The notes below the pieces were generated by a model. That model worked only from the letters and a program-made list of their open reading frames with translations, had not been told where the DNA came from and searched no databases. Position numbers and translations under genes: made by a program. A stretch of DNA of 33,119 nucleotides from JAVZCJ01 sp964532175 (GTDB taxonomy: Archaea; Thermoproteota; Nitrososphaeria_A; Caldarchaeales; JAVZCJ01). Shown here in pieces: positions 6,591-14,498 of the stretch. The stretch lies in contig CAZHGP010000011.1 in the NCBI GenBank assembly GCA_964532175.1, positions 1 to 33,119 on the forward strand, written 5' to 3'. Position 1 is the stretch's first letter. Each line of letters begins with the position of its first letter.

Positions 6591-8681
6591 ATGAGGAAAA
6601 TAATATTTTTGTTTTTTATAATATTGCTATTAAATCCTTTTTTTATAATTAATACTAAAGCTAATGAAAAAAATGATGCAATTCAAAGAAAAGTGCCAAT
6701 AAATATTAAAGTTATTCTAGTAGGTCCTTATTTTAATAAAGAAATAATCGATACTCAATTTTTAGAAAATTTACTTCCAAAAAATAAAACAAATATAATT
6801 CTTATGGATGAAATTACAACTGGAGTTTTATATGAATTAAAATATGAATTTGTTTTTATGTCGCAAGAATTTAGAATTAAATTAGCTAAATATTTAACAA
6901 GTATAGGAGAAGAGAAAGAAGAAGAAAATCCATGGTTTTATCATTATGAAATAGGTATAGATTGGTTTAAGAAAGAACCTACTAAAATTAAAGCAATTTT
7001 TTATAATGCTACTTTAGTTGAAAAATGGCTTTATGAAAATAAAGAAGAATATGGAGGTTTTCCTGAGAATGGTTATACTATAATACTTCTTGATATGCAC
7101 GATTTACCATCTATTAATTATGAGCAATTTTCAGATTTTTTAAAAGCTAGAAGTTTAGGTTTTCCATTATTAGAAGTAACAGCACATTATTATAGTGTTT
7201 CCTATGAAGATAAAGACCTTGGATATCGTTTAAGATATAGAGGTTTTGCAACTGGTTGGGGAGGAAATTATAGATTTTGGTTCATTGATTTAAGTGCGGG
7301 TCCAACATTTATTTCTGAATGGTTTGATTTGCCCATACAAGTTATTATGGGAGATCAAGGAATAAATCCATATACTCCTATCGGAGGAAAATGGTTAACA
7401 GAACTATTAGCAGATTATATAATTGAATTTATATACAATCTTGCTTTACCAAATTTTGTTTATGATCCGCCAATTAGTAAAAATTATATGATTGAATTAA
7501 TAGTATTTGATAATAGAAGATTAGAAGAAAAAGAAAATGTTTCAATAAACAATGCTATAAATATTAATTATATAAAAAATGCTATTAAAAATCTTATACC
7601 ATATTCAAATATTGATATAAAAGTAAGATTTGAAAATTTATTAAATTATCCCGAATTAGAAAAAATTTTAAAAGAAAATACTGTTTTTTTAAATTCTTGG
7701 ATACATAGATATTTATTTATTTCAGATATAAATGCTACATATGTTGATGCAGAAGCAATATACAATTATCTTAAGAATAACTTAAACAAATTCATATATT
7801 TTACTAGAAATAAAGAAAAATATACTATACCAATATTTATATTTGCCTTTAGTAATAATACACATTTCTATTTTAAATATAAATGGTACATCATGAATCT
7901 CCATCCAGAATTTAAAACTATACTTGGTGCTTCTTTAAAAGAACTTATTTTAATTGGAATAAGTCAGCAAGATCTTACTTATGGAGAATATGTTTCGCCA
8001 AAACAAGAAGGTAAGGGATTAGGTTTAACTCAAACAATTATACATGAAATTGGGCATATGTTAGGTTTAATGCATCCATTTGAATATGGCGATATAGGGA
8101 ATTTTGTAAATTCTACAATGAGTTATTTTTCATATGCTTATAGTTTTAGTTCTTTTGATAAAGATGCTATAAATAGAATTCATGTTGATAAATTGATTAT
8201 AGATATAAATAAAAAAATTAATGAAATAGAAAAAATAATGAATAGTAAAATAAAATCTAAGGAAATTGAAGAAAGTATTAATGAAATTAAATTTTTACTT
8301 AATGAAGCAAATAATGAATATAAGAAAATGGATTATATTAATGCATATAATATTATAGAAAATCTCTCTTATAAAGCAGATTTATTATTAGAAAAAGCCA
8401 TATTATTGCCTAATATAACTGCTCCATTAATTTCAGAATTAAAAGAAAAAGACTTAGAAATAGAAAAATTAAATAAAAAAATAGAGCAATTAGAATATAA
8501 TATTCAAATAGAGAAAAGTAAAGTTGAAGAATTAAACTCGACAATTTCTTTACAAAAAGAAGATATTTCTAAATTAAAGAATGAATTAGAAATAACTAGA
8601 TTGAATGCTATTTATAGTATAATCGGTATAATAATTGGAGCGATAATTATTATTTTAATCATAGTTAAGAAAAAGAAATAG
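6591..8681 (+). CDS. Secreted, membrane-tethered metzincin-like metalloprotease
   Basis: Predicted extracellular zinc protease anchored by its C-terminus. Seen: a signal peptide (residues 1-25, MRKIIFLFFIILLL start), a long N-terminal region of unrecognised fold rich in aromatic residues, the metzincin zinc motif HEIGHMLGLMH (485-495) with three His ligands and catalytic Glu486, and a candidate Met-turn at M510 in STMSY, 15 residues later. After the catalytic domain come a helical region, a Lys/Glu-rich coiled coil (about 615-668), and a single membrane segment (about 671-691) ending in KKKK. The layout puts the catalytic domain on the cell surface on a stalk. The N-terminal 480 residues could hold prodomain or substrate-binding functions. 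It is not archaemetzincin, whose cysteine signature is absent. A GAATATAAAAG TATA-like element lies about 45 bp before the ATG. Substrate unknown. Confidence 0.8.
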   Translation: MRKIIFLFFIILLLNPFFIINTKANEKNDAIQRKVPINIKVILVGPYFNKEIIDTQFLENLLPKNKTNIILMDEITTGVLYELKYEFVFMSQEFRIKLAKYLTSIGEEKEEENPWFYHYEIGIDWFKKEPTKIKAIFYNATLVEKWLYENKEEYGGFPENGYTIILLDMHDLPSINYEQFSDFLKARSLGFPLLEVTAHYYSVSYEDKDLGYRLRYRGFATGWGGNYRFWFIDLSAGPTFISEWFDLPIQVIMGDQGINPYTPIGGKWLTELLADYIIEFIYNLALPNFVYDPPISKNYMIELIVFDNRRLEEKENVSINNAININYIKNAIKNLIPYSNIDIKVRFENLLNYPELEKILKENTVFLNSWIHRYLFISDINATYVDAEAIYNYLKNNLNKFIYFTRNKEKYTIPIFIFAFSNNTHFYFKYKWYIMNLHPEFKTILGASLKELILIGISQQDLTYGEYVSPKQEGKGLGLTQTIIHEIGHMLGLMHPFEYGDIGNFVNSTMSYFSYAYSFSSFDKDAINRIHVDKLIIDINKKINEIEKIMNSKIKSKEIEESINEIKFLLNEANNEYKKMDYINAYNIIENLSYKADLLLEKAILLPNITAPLISELKEKDLEIEKLNKKIEQLEYNIQIEKSKVEELNSTISLQKEDISKLKNELEITRLNAIYSIIGIIIGAIIIILIIVKKKK

Positions 8682-8769
8682 ATTTAAAACGATAAATCAT
8701 TAAGCTTACTTAAAAGAATCTTTTCTATTTATTTTAAAAGCTTTATTTTTTAAAAGTTTAGAAATTAAT

Positions 8770-8800
8770 TATATCCGTTTCATCATTATTTTAGGATATA
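8770..8800. repeat. Inverted repeat upstream of the HhH-protein promoter
   Basis: TATATCC (8770-8776) and GGATATA (8794-8800) are exact reverse complements separated by 17 bases. The right arm ends 12 bases before the TATA-like element of the next gene. The placement suits a regulator binding just upstream of the promoter, but 7-bp arms in AT-rich DNA can arise by chance. Confidence 0.3.
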
Positions 8801-8812
8801 GAAAAACATAAA

Positions 8813-8824
8813 TTTTATATATTA
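8813..8824 (+). promoter_or_regulatory. TATA box of the tandem-HhH gene
   Basis: TTTTATATATTA centred about 26 bp before position 8844, giving a leader of about 8 bases before the ATG at 8852. No Shine-Dalgarno is visible, consistent with near-leaderless translation. Confidence 0.5.
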
Positions 8825-8851
8825 TCTAATAATATATTTTTTTGAAAGAAA

Positions 8852-9355
8852 ATGGTTACATTAGAAGAATATATTAAAAAAGTTGTCGATAAACCATATG
8901 AAAATATGTCTCCTAAAGAACTTATTAAACAACCAGTTAATGCAATAAGCGGAATATCTGAAAATGATGCTAAATTATTATACAAAGCTTTTAAAATAAA
9001 AACAATAGAAGATTTAGCTTGTAATCATCATGTATATGTAGCTCAATCATTAACAAATTTAGCAAAAATGGCTACTAAATCTCTTGATAAAAAATATAAA
9101 CCTGAAAAATTTAAGAAACTTGGAAATTTGCCTGTAGAAGCTATTAAGGGAATTTCAAAAGAAGATGCTAAATTATTATACAAAGCTTTTAAAATAAAAA
9201 CAATAAAACAATTTGCTACAAATAAATATGTTGAGATCGCTCAAAATCTCTATACTCTTGCTTGTATTCAAGATTTCCTTGAAAAATGTGCAGCTCCACC
9301 ACCGCCACCTCCAGAAAAGCCTACTGGAGGAGCAGAAGAAGCAGCTAAAACTTAG
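8852..9355 (+). CDS. Tandem helix-hairpin-helix-like protein with Pro-rich tail
   Basis: Small protein made of two copies of a roughly 45-residue unit (about residues 29-73 and 95-139, offset 66). Each unit has the pattern AI-x-GIS-xx-DAKLLYKAFKIKTI, followed by an LA-type helix. This resembles the helix-hairpin-helix units of DUF4332-like and RadA N-terminal domains (I-x-GI-xxx-A-xLL-xx-x-I-x-TI-xDLA), which often bind DNA or protein without sequence specificity; the assignment is by pattern only. The C-terminus is a flexible tail with six consecutive prolines and a Gly/Ala/Glu/Lys end. The DNA of the two units shares an exact 42-base block, pointing to a recent duplication or gene conversion. 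It is convergent with the hydrogenase operon. No catalytic motif is seen; function unknown. Confidence 0.75.
   Translation: MVTLEEYIKKVVDKPYENMSPKELIKQPVNAISGISENDAKLLYKAFKIKTIEDLACNHHVYVAQSLTNLAKMATKSLDKKYKPEKFKKLGNLPVEAIKGISKEDAKLLYKAFKIKTIKQFATNKYVEIAQNLYTLACIQDFLEKCAAPPPPPPEKPTGGAEEAAKT
8966..9007 (+). repeat. 42-bp intragenic direct repeat, copy 1
   Basis: Identical base for base with 9164-9205, in the same reading frame 198 bp (66 codons) apart. It encodes the DAKLLYKAFKIKTI core of the first helix-hairpin-helix-like unit. Confidence 0.9.
9164..9205 (+). repeat. 42-bp intragenic direct repeat, copy 2
   Basis: Second exact copy of the block at 8966-9007. The flanking codons of the two units have diverged, so identity stops sharply at both ends. 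Confidence 0.9.
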
Positions 9356-9386
9356 AAAATAAAATTTATTATTTTCTTAATTCCCT

Positions 9387-9830
9387 TTATTTTTTATAGG
9401 ATAGTTTCTTAATAGCAAATATTACCCCTTGTATTATTGCTTCAGGTTTTGGTGGACATCCTGGAACACATACATCCACAGGTATAAGTTTTTCAGCTGG
9501 TCCTGCTAAAGCATAATTTTCTTCTCCATTTCTATTAAATACTCCGCATGTTAAAGCGCAAGAACCTATTGCAATAACTATTTTTGGATTTGGAACTTGA
9601 TTATATACTCTTAAAAGCATTGGAACAAATTGTTTTGTAATTGGCCCATTAACTATTATTATATCTGCATGTCTTGGAGAACTGACAAGTTTTACTCCAA
9701 ATCTTTCAATATCAAATCTAGGGATAAGAGTTGCAAAAGTTTCTATATCGCAACCATTACATCCTCCTGCATGAAAATGATATATCCAAGGTGAATACAT
9801 TCTAGCTTTTTTCTTTAACAAAGAGAACAA
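9387..9830 (-). CDS. Group 4 [NiFe] hydrogenase small subunit (HycG/EchC/NuoB-like)
   Basis: Electron-transfer small subunit of a membrane-bound [NiFe] hydrogenase, carrying the [4Fe-4S] cluster nearest the nickel site. Seen: C24 and C27 in AGGCNGCDIE, C91 and C95 in IGSCALTCG, and C121 and C125 in CVPGCPPKPE, the standard NuoB-type ligand pattern; the GCNGCDIE form is typical of hydrogenases rather than complex I. At 147 residues it is the short, single-cluster form of group 4. The start is TTG at 9830, chosen because GGAGATGA lies 5 bases upstream over the stop of the HycF-like gene. It is the last gene of the operon, and a T-rich convergent region follows. Certain as a family member; electron partners are inferred. 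Confidence 0.92.
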   Translation of the reverse strand: MFSLLKKKARMYSPWIYHFHAGGCNGCDIETFATLIPRFDIERFGVKLVSSPRHADIIIVNGPITKQFVPMLLRVYNQVPNPKIVIAIGSCALTCGVFNRNGEENYALAGPAEKLIPVDVCVPGCPPKPEAIIQGVIFAIKKLSYKK

Positions 9831-10436
9831 TTAACTCATCTCCTTTAAATTTTTCTCAATTCTTAAATAATATTTTGATGGATTTATTCCTATTTTATAA
9901 GAAAGTATTTTTCTACATTTTTGACAATAATTTGAATATATTTCATAATCTTTTAATGCTTCTTCAGAAACTTTTGGATTAATATTTAAAGAAATTCTTT
10001 CACGGATTTTATTTATTTGATCCATTGCTGCAAATTTTTCTCCACAATTTTTACAACTTTTTAAAAGCTTTATCCATTTTATATATCTTTTTTCTTCATT
10101 TTCCTCAGGAAAATGTGTAAGCTCAAATTCATTTGAAAGTTTTATAGCTTTTTCTGGACATATATCTTCACATCTTTCACAAAAAACGCATTTATTAATA
10201 TCTATTCTATATCTTCTTTTTTCTTCTTCATCAAAAAATTTAATTGTAAATGCACTACATGCATTATAGCATGCTTCACATCCAATACATTTTCCCTCAT
10301 CTATTATGGGCCTCCCTCTTAACGTTTCTGGAATGTTACTATATTTTTTACCAGGCCATTCTCCAATTGGATAACTTATAGTTTCTTTACTATGAATATT
10401 TTTTAAAGCTTCAATTAAAGTTTTCATATTTTTCAT
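9831..10436 (-). CDS. HycF-like 2x[4Fe-4S] ferredoxin subunit with C-terminal Cys pairs
   Basis: Ferredoxin-type subunit that would relay electrons between the hydrogenase core and another carrier at the cytoplasmic face. Numbered from the upstream TTG at 10448, the two classic clusters are C54-C57-C60-C64 and C87-C90-C93-C97. Two further pairs, C132-C135 and C175-C178, look like a zinc ribbon, as found at the C-terminus of some HycF/EhaQ-type subunits. The start given is the ATG at 10436 because GGGTGA (10441-10446) lies 4 bases upstream; starting at the TTG would add four residues and an 8-bp overlap with the HycD-like gene. It sits between the NuoH-like and NuoB-like genes, as in formate hydrogenlyase and Mbh operons. 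Confidence 0.88.
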   Translation of the reverse strand: MKNMKTLIEALKNIHSKETISYPIGEWPGKKYSNIPETLRGRPIIDEGKCIGCEACYNACSAFTIKFFDEEEKRRYRIDINKCVFCERCEDICPEKAIKLSNEFELTHFPEENEEKRYIKWIKLLKSCKNCGEKFAAMDQINKIRERISLNINPKVSEEALKDYEIYSNYCQKCRKILSYKIGINPSKYYLRIEKNLKEMS

Positions 10437-10440
10437 TTTT

Positions 10441-11424
10441 TCACCCAAAAAATATTTTATGAATAAAACTAAGTATTAATGAAAGAGAAGAGAATATAAT
10501 AACTAAGATTGGATAAATTTTTAATGCCTGATCTATTCTATAGCTTGGGAAAATATTATTTATTATTGAAAGAATTATTATGAATATTCCAGCAAATATT
10601 AATAATAAAAATAGATTGATTATTGATAAAAAGAATTCTCCGCTTTTTAAGAAAATATTTACGAATAAGATTGAATTAGTATAGAATAAAATAGTTTTTG
10701 TTAATTCTATTAAACCAAGTAATTTCCCTGAATATTCTGTAAAAGGTCCTGAAACTATTTCAACTTCTATTTCAGATATATCAAAAGGTTTTAAATTAAA
10801 ATTAACTAAAATGAATAAAATAAATGAGATTGCTGAAAATGGATTTAATAAAATATATGGAATATTTTGTTTTATAACTATTTCTTTAAGAGATAAACTA
10901 TTTGATAAAATTGCTATACTGAAAATTGATGAAATAAAAGACATTTGTGCAAAAAAGTTTAATTTTTCACTCCTTTCAATTCCAATATAAGCCCATGGAG
11001 AAGCACTTGCATATGCTCCAATATTCCAAAAAACATGTATGAGGATTATCGCATATGTTATTATAATTAAATCAAATGGAATGGATAAAAATTTTTGTTG
11101 AGCATCATTTATTATTGGAAAATATAAAAATGGTATGATTATAATCGATAAAATGAAACTAATGATCGGGCTTATTATAAAAATTTTTCTATTAGAATTT
11201 TTAGGTATTATTGTTTGTTTATAAAAAAGTTTTAATATATCATAAAATTGTTGCATTATTTTTGTTGGACCAATTATTCTTCTTAAATCTTTTGGCACAA
11301 TTAATAGTAACCCTTTTCTTCCTTGAAATTTTGCATTTATTTTTCTAAATAAAAATAGGAAAATAAAACTAAGGAATATATTGAAAATTATTAAACTTAT
11401 GAAATATATTATTTCAATAATCAT
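10441..11424 (-). CDS. Membrane subunit HycD/EchB/NuoH-like
   Basis: Integral membrane subunit of the NuoH family, which anchors group 4 hydrogenases and forms the start of the ion path. Seen: about eight hydrophobic segments across 327 residues; the conserved cytoplasmic stretch AKFQGRKGLLL followed by GPTKIMQQFYDILKLFYK (about residues 31-70); and GPFTEYSGKLLGLIELTK (about 228-245), the quinone/hydrogenase interface loop of the family with its acidic residues. Start is the ATG at 11424 with a perfect GGAGGT Shine-Dalgarno 7 bases upstream; the gene abuts the stop of the large-subunit gene. It is the only large membrane subunit in this operon; no NuoL/M/N-type antiporter subunit is present. 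Confidence 0.92.
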   Translation of the reverse strand: MIIEIIYFISLIIFNIFLSFIFLFLFRKINAKFQGRKGLLLIVPKDLRRIIGPTKIMQQFYDILKLFYKQTIIPKNSNRKIFIISPIISFILSIIIIPFLYFPIINDAQQKFLSIPFDLIIITYAIILIHVFWNIGAYASASPWAYIGIERSEKLNFFAQMSFISSIFSIAILSNSLSLKEIVIKQNIPYILLNPFSAISFILFILVNFNLKPFDISEIEVEIVSGPFTEYSGKLLGLIELTKTILFYTNSILFVNIFLKSGEFFLSIINLFLLLIFAGIFIIILSIINNIFPSYRIDQALKIYPILVIIFSSLSLILSFIHKIFFG

Positions 11425-13074
11425 TTATTTTACCTCCTTTATTAAATCATTTAATGTAATAATTTTCTTTTCACCAGATTTTATATCTATAATTTGGACT
11501 CTATCTGTGCATGACATACATGGATCAACACTTCCATAAATTATTGGAGCATCAGATATCCTATACCCTTTTAATATAAATGGCACAATTGCATTATTTC
11601 TATAACTAGGAGTTCTTATTCTTACAGCATATGGAATTGGTTCACCATTACTCATTAAATAATATATTAATTCCCCTCTCGGAGCTTCTACTTTTCCAAT
11701 TCCTTCTCCTCTTTTTAATTCAATTTTTTCTGAAGTAACTATTTCTCCTTTAATATTTTTTAATGCATTTAAACATTGATTACAAATATCTATAGATACA
11801 AAAATTTCTTTTATTCTTACAATTACTCTAGCCCACACATCTTTACCATTATCTACTATAACATCCCATGTAGTGTATTCTTGACTATATGCATCAAATG
11901 GACAATCATGTCTTACATCTATTTTCCAATTACTTGCTCTTGCTACAGGACCTACTGCACCAAGTTCTATTGCATTTTGAAAATCTAATACTCCAATATC
12001 TTCTGTTCTTTTTCTTAAAATTGAATTATTATATGCAATATCAAGAAGATTCTTTACACTCTTTTCAATATCTTTTAATTTTTCAATCATTTTTTCTATT
12101 TCTTCTTTTTCTAAATCTCTTTTAACTCCTCCGAATCTAGCAATCCCTTTAATAGTTCTATTTCCAGAAAGCCTTTCAAGTAAATCTATTGCTTTTTCTC
12201 TTTCTTTCCAACACCACATGAAAAATGTTTTAAAACCAATTAAATCTGCTGCAACTCCAAGCCAAAGCAAATGACTAGCAATTCTTTCAAGTTCAATTCC
12301 TAAAGTTCTAATATATTTTGCTCTATCTGGAGGCTCTATATTAAAAAGATTCTCAACAGCTAAAACATAAGCATTAGTATGATCCGCGCTACATATTCCA
12401 CATACTCTTTCAAAAAGATATAGATTTCTCCAATAGCTTCTTTCTTCTCCAAGTTTCATCACTCCTCTATGATTAAAACCAGGTTTTAAATCAGCATCTA
12501 TAATTGTTTCTCCATCAACTTTTAATCTTAAGAATACACCCTCAAGTAAGGCTGGATGATATGGTCCTATTGGGAGAATATTTGGAGGCTCAGGTTTTGG
12601 AAAAACATTAAAACCAATCTTTTTTGCTTCTTCTATTCCAGCTTCTACTTCATTAGGCCATTCATATGGTAAAAATAAATGTCTTTTATCTGGATGCCCC
12701 TCAAATTCTATTCCTAAAAGTTCCATTATTTCTCTTTCAGCCCAATTAGCTTGATAAGTTATAGCTGCAAGGGAAGGGATTTTAGATTCTTCTCTTGGAA
12801 AATAACTTTCAATACCTATATGATATGCTTTTCTTTCAGAATTTAATATTTCATACAATTGTATAATTTTAAACCCATCTATTCCTAAATCTATAGCAAT
12901 TTCATGAACTAATCTTGAATTGGAATTTTTTAGAATTTTTTTAGCAATTTCAATTAATTTTTCTTTATCTATAGTTAATATTTTTGTTAATTGTTTATTA
13001 ATTTTAATATCATGAGTTTCAATTATTAAATTGCTTAAATCTTCTAAAATATTTTTTATACTATTTTCTATCAT
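11425..13074 (-). CDS. Group 4 [NiFe] hydrogenase large subunit, NuoC-NuoD fusion (HycE-like)
   Basis: Catalytic subunit for H2 formation or oxidation. It is a HycE-type fusion: a NuoC-like (30 kDa) domain at about residues 1-150 with YQANWAEREIMELLGIEFEGHPD, then a NuoD-like large subunit. All four nickel ligands are present: C225 and C228 in ERVCGICSADH, and C519 and C522 in DPCMSCTDR. The LKPGFNHRGVMKL segment (about 197-209) is also typical. About 27 residues follow the last Cys pair, a candidate processing or structural tail. This combination makes it a true hydrogenase rather than a complex I relative, which would lack the Cys pairs. Start ATG at 13074 overlaps the small membrane gene by 14 bp. 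H2ase maturation genes are not in the window. Confidence 0.95.
   Translation of the reverse strand: MIENSIKNILEDLSNLIIETHDIKINKQLTKILTIDKEKLIEIAKKILKNSNSRLVHEIAIDLGIDGFKIIQLYEILNSERKAYHIGIESYFPREESKIPSLAAITYQANWAEREIMELLGIEFEGHPDKRHLFLPYEWPNEVEAGIEEAKKIGFNVFPKPEPPNILPIGPYHPALLEGVFLRLKVDGETIIDADLKPGFNHRGVMKLGEERSYWRNLYLFERVCGICSADHTNAYVLAVENLFNIEPPDRAKYIRTLGIELERIASHLLWLGVAADLIGFKTFFMWCWKEREKAIDLLERLSGNRTIKGIARFGGVKRDLEKEEIEKMIEKLKDIEKSVKNLLDIAYNNSILRKRTEDIGVLDFQNAIELGAVGPVARASNWKIDVRHDCPFDAYSQEYTTWDVIVDNGKDVWARVIVRIKEIFVSIDICNQCLNALKNIKGEIVTSEKIELKRGEGIGKVEAPRGELIYYLMSNGEPIPYAVRIRTPSYRNNAIVPFILKGYRISDAPIIYGSVDPCMSCTDRVQIIDIKSGEKKIITLNDLIKEVK
11432..11437 (-). promoter_or_regulatory. Strong Shine-Dalgarno before the HycD-like gene
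   Basis: Minus-strand GGAGGT, a full match to the archaeal 16S tail complement, 7 bases before the ATG at 11424 and inside the 3' end of the large-subunit gene. It supports separate reinitiation for the membrane subunit. Confidence 0.75.
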
Positions 13075-13348
13075 TCTTCTTCACTTTCCTTAAAGGATGA
13101 ATTATTTCATTCGAATCAATATATGGAGTCTTAGCAGCTCCTCCTATAAAAATTTCTTCCAAATCTATTTTTTCTGGATACAATTTTTCCTTTAAAATAG
13201 ATATTATTAAAAAAATTATGCTAATGGATAAAAATTCTATAAATAGAAATAATAAAATATCTGTTTTTAAATTAATTAAAGCAGCTATATTTGAAGATAA
13301 TAAAATTCCTATAATAGAAAATATAAATAATATTAATCGAATAATCAT
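13061..13348 (-). CDS. Small two-helix membrane protein of the hydrogenase operon
   Basis: Unrecognised protein of about 95 residues with two hydrophobic segments (about 4-23 and 30-50, the second acid-free but for one Glu) and a charged cytoplasmic tail containing GGAAKTPYIDSNEIIHPLRK. Start is the ATG at 13348, chosen because GAGGG lies 6 bases upstream; a TTG at 13354 would overlap the HdrB-like stop by 4 bp. It overlaps the large-subunit gene by 14 bp, so it is tightly coupled to the complex. Its place is where other group 4 operons encode antiporter-like or small Mrp/HyfE-like membrane subunits, and I infer it is a membrane partner of the HycD-like subunit. No metal ligands are seen. I do not recognise the family. 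Confidence 0.72.
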   Translation of the reverse strand: MIIRLILFIFSIIGILLSSNIAALINLKTDILLFLFIEFLSISIIFLIISILKEKLYPEKIDLEEIFIGGAAKTPYIDSNEIIHPLRKVKKNDRK

Positions 13349-13350
13349 AT

Positions 13351-14214
13351 TCAACCCTCTATTTTTTCCATTATGCTATCTATAGGTATTCTATGAAGAA
13401 ATGCTCCAAAATCATCAATTGAAAAACCCATTGCTAAACAAAGTAATTCCATATAATTCATTATTGGTAGTTTTTCTTCTATATTTGCTACAAATTGAGA
13501 TTTTTCAAGAATATTAAAGCATGCTGGACAAAAAACTGTTAAAACATCTGCACCAGCATTTTTTGCATTTTTTATTTTTACAGCACCTCTATCTTTAAAA
13601 GCCATTTCTTGATTTGAATAAAGTAATGGTAATCCACAACACATTTTATCATATTCATAATCTATAATTTTTGCATTAAGATTTTTAACTAATTCTCTAA
13701 ATTTTTTAGGAAAGTCTTTCTCTTCTTCTTTAAGAAGTCTACATCCATTAAAAATAGCTACATTTAAATTTTTTAAAGGTTTAACTAAATATTTCTTAAT
13801 TTCTCCTAAACCTATATCATCATAAAGAACTTCTATAGCATGTTTAACTTTTATTTCCCCTTTAAAACTTCTACCTATTTTTGATAAAAAATTATTAACT
13901 TCATTAAATGTTTCTATATTAGATTTTGTTTCTTTTAGAGCCTCTGAAAGAACATCATAGCATCCATTACATAAAGTTAATACATCTAATTTCATTTCTT
14001 CAGCTATACTAAGATTCCTAATAGCTACCGTTCTCCAGTATTTTAAGTCGGACATTCTTGATATTTCAGGTTCTGGACAGCATGTAGCTCCATCCATTTC
14101 AATAAGTTTTACATTCATTTTTTCAAATACTAATCTAGTAGCTTTTTCAACATATGGTTGCATAATTGGTATTGTACATCCCCAAAAAATTGCATATGCT
14201 TTTTCATTAATCAT
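13351..14214 (-). CDS. HdrB-like CCG-domain subunit
   Basis: Homologue of heterodisulfide reductase subunit B, whose two noncubane [4Fe-4S] clusters reduce the CoM-S-S-CoB disulfide in methanogens. Both cysteine-rich CCG motifs are complete: C13, C45-C46, C82, C85 and C158, C192-C193, C229, C232, with spacings of 31/35 and 33/35 that match the published CX31-39CCX35-36CXXC rule. Length 287 is typical. So the protein is likely able to carry both clusters and act on a disulfide or similar substrate, but no HdrA is present here. The true oxidant may be a different disulfide, since non-methanogens carry many HdrB homologues. Start ATG at 14214 lies 3 bases after the HdrC-like stop, with GGGATGAT upstream. 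Confidence 0.9.
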   Translation of the reverse strand: MINEKAYAIFWGCTIPIMQPYVEKATRLVFEKMNVKLIEMDGATCCPEPEISRMSDLKYWRTVAIRNLSIAEEMKLDVLTLCNGCYDVLSEALKETKSNIETFNEVNNFLSKIGRSFKGEIKVKHAIEVLYDDIGLGEIKKYLVKPLKNLNVAIFNGCRLLKEEEKDFPKKFRELVKNLNAKIIDYEYDKMCCGLPLLYSNQEMAFKDRGAVKIKNAKNAGADVLTVFCPACFNILEKSQFVANIEEKLPIMNYMELLCLAMGFSIDDFGAFLHRIPIDSIMEKIEG

Positions 14215-14217
14215 TTA

Positions 14218-14493
14218 TCATCCCTTAAATTCTTCTTTTATTATATCAAACTTTGTTTTTTTATGAGTTTCTGTTAATTCAAATATTTTTTTTATTTCTT
14301 CAATAGCTTTTTTATTATCAAATGCAGCTTTAGGTATGCTTTCTAAACCAATCATTTCTCTATCGCTTGAAACAAAATCTTCAAGTAAATAAACATGGCC
14401 AGTTTTAAAAACATTTTTTATAAGTGGCTTAGCTACTTCTGGAGTAGGATTTTTGAAAGGTTTCCTAAGAGGGTAAATTCTTTCTTCATTCAT
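14218..14493 (-). CDS. HdrC C-terminal-like protein lacking ferredoxin domain
   Basis: Small soluble protein without any cysteine. Its second half (GLESIPKAAF, then KKAIEEIKKIFELTETHK) resembles the C-terminal helical part of HdrC, where a Leu/Pro-containing turn is followed by an A-x-EE-xKKIFE-x-T helix. The N-terminal [4Fe-4S] ferredoxin part of HdrC is missing; the adjoining upstream gene encodes a separate four-cluster ferredoxin, as though HdrC were split. The start given is the ATG at 14493, with AGGTGA (14499-14504) 5 bases upstream over the stop of that gene; a GTG at 14502 is the alternative. The HdrC link is by pattern and by position next to HdrB, so it is moderate. Confidence 0.6.
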   Translation of the reverse strand: MNEERIYPLRKPFKNPTPEVAKPLIKNVFKTGHVYLLEDFVSSDREMIGLESIPKAAFDNKKAIEEIKKIFELTETHKKTKFDIIKEEFKG

Positions 14494-14498
14494 TTCAT

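Noticed and set aside
11776..12125. Plus-strand open frames opposite the hydrogenase large subunit
   Set aside because: Antisense shadows with low-complexity translation (Tyr/Phe/Leu runs) over a conserved catalytic gene.
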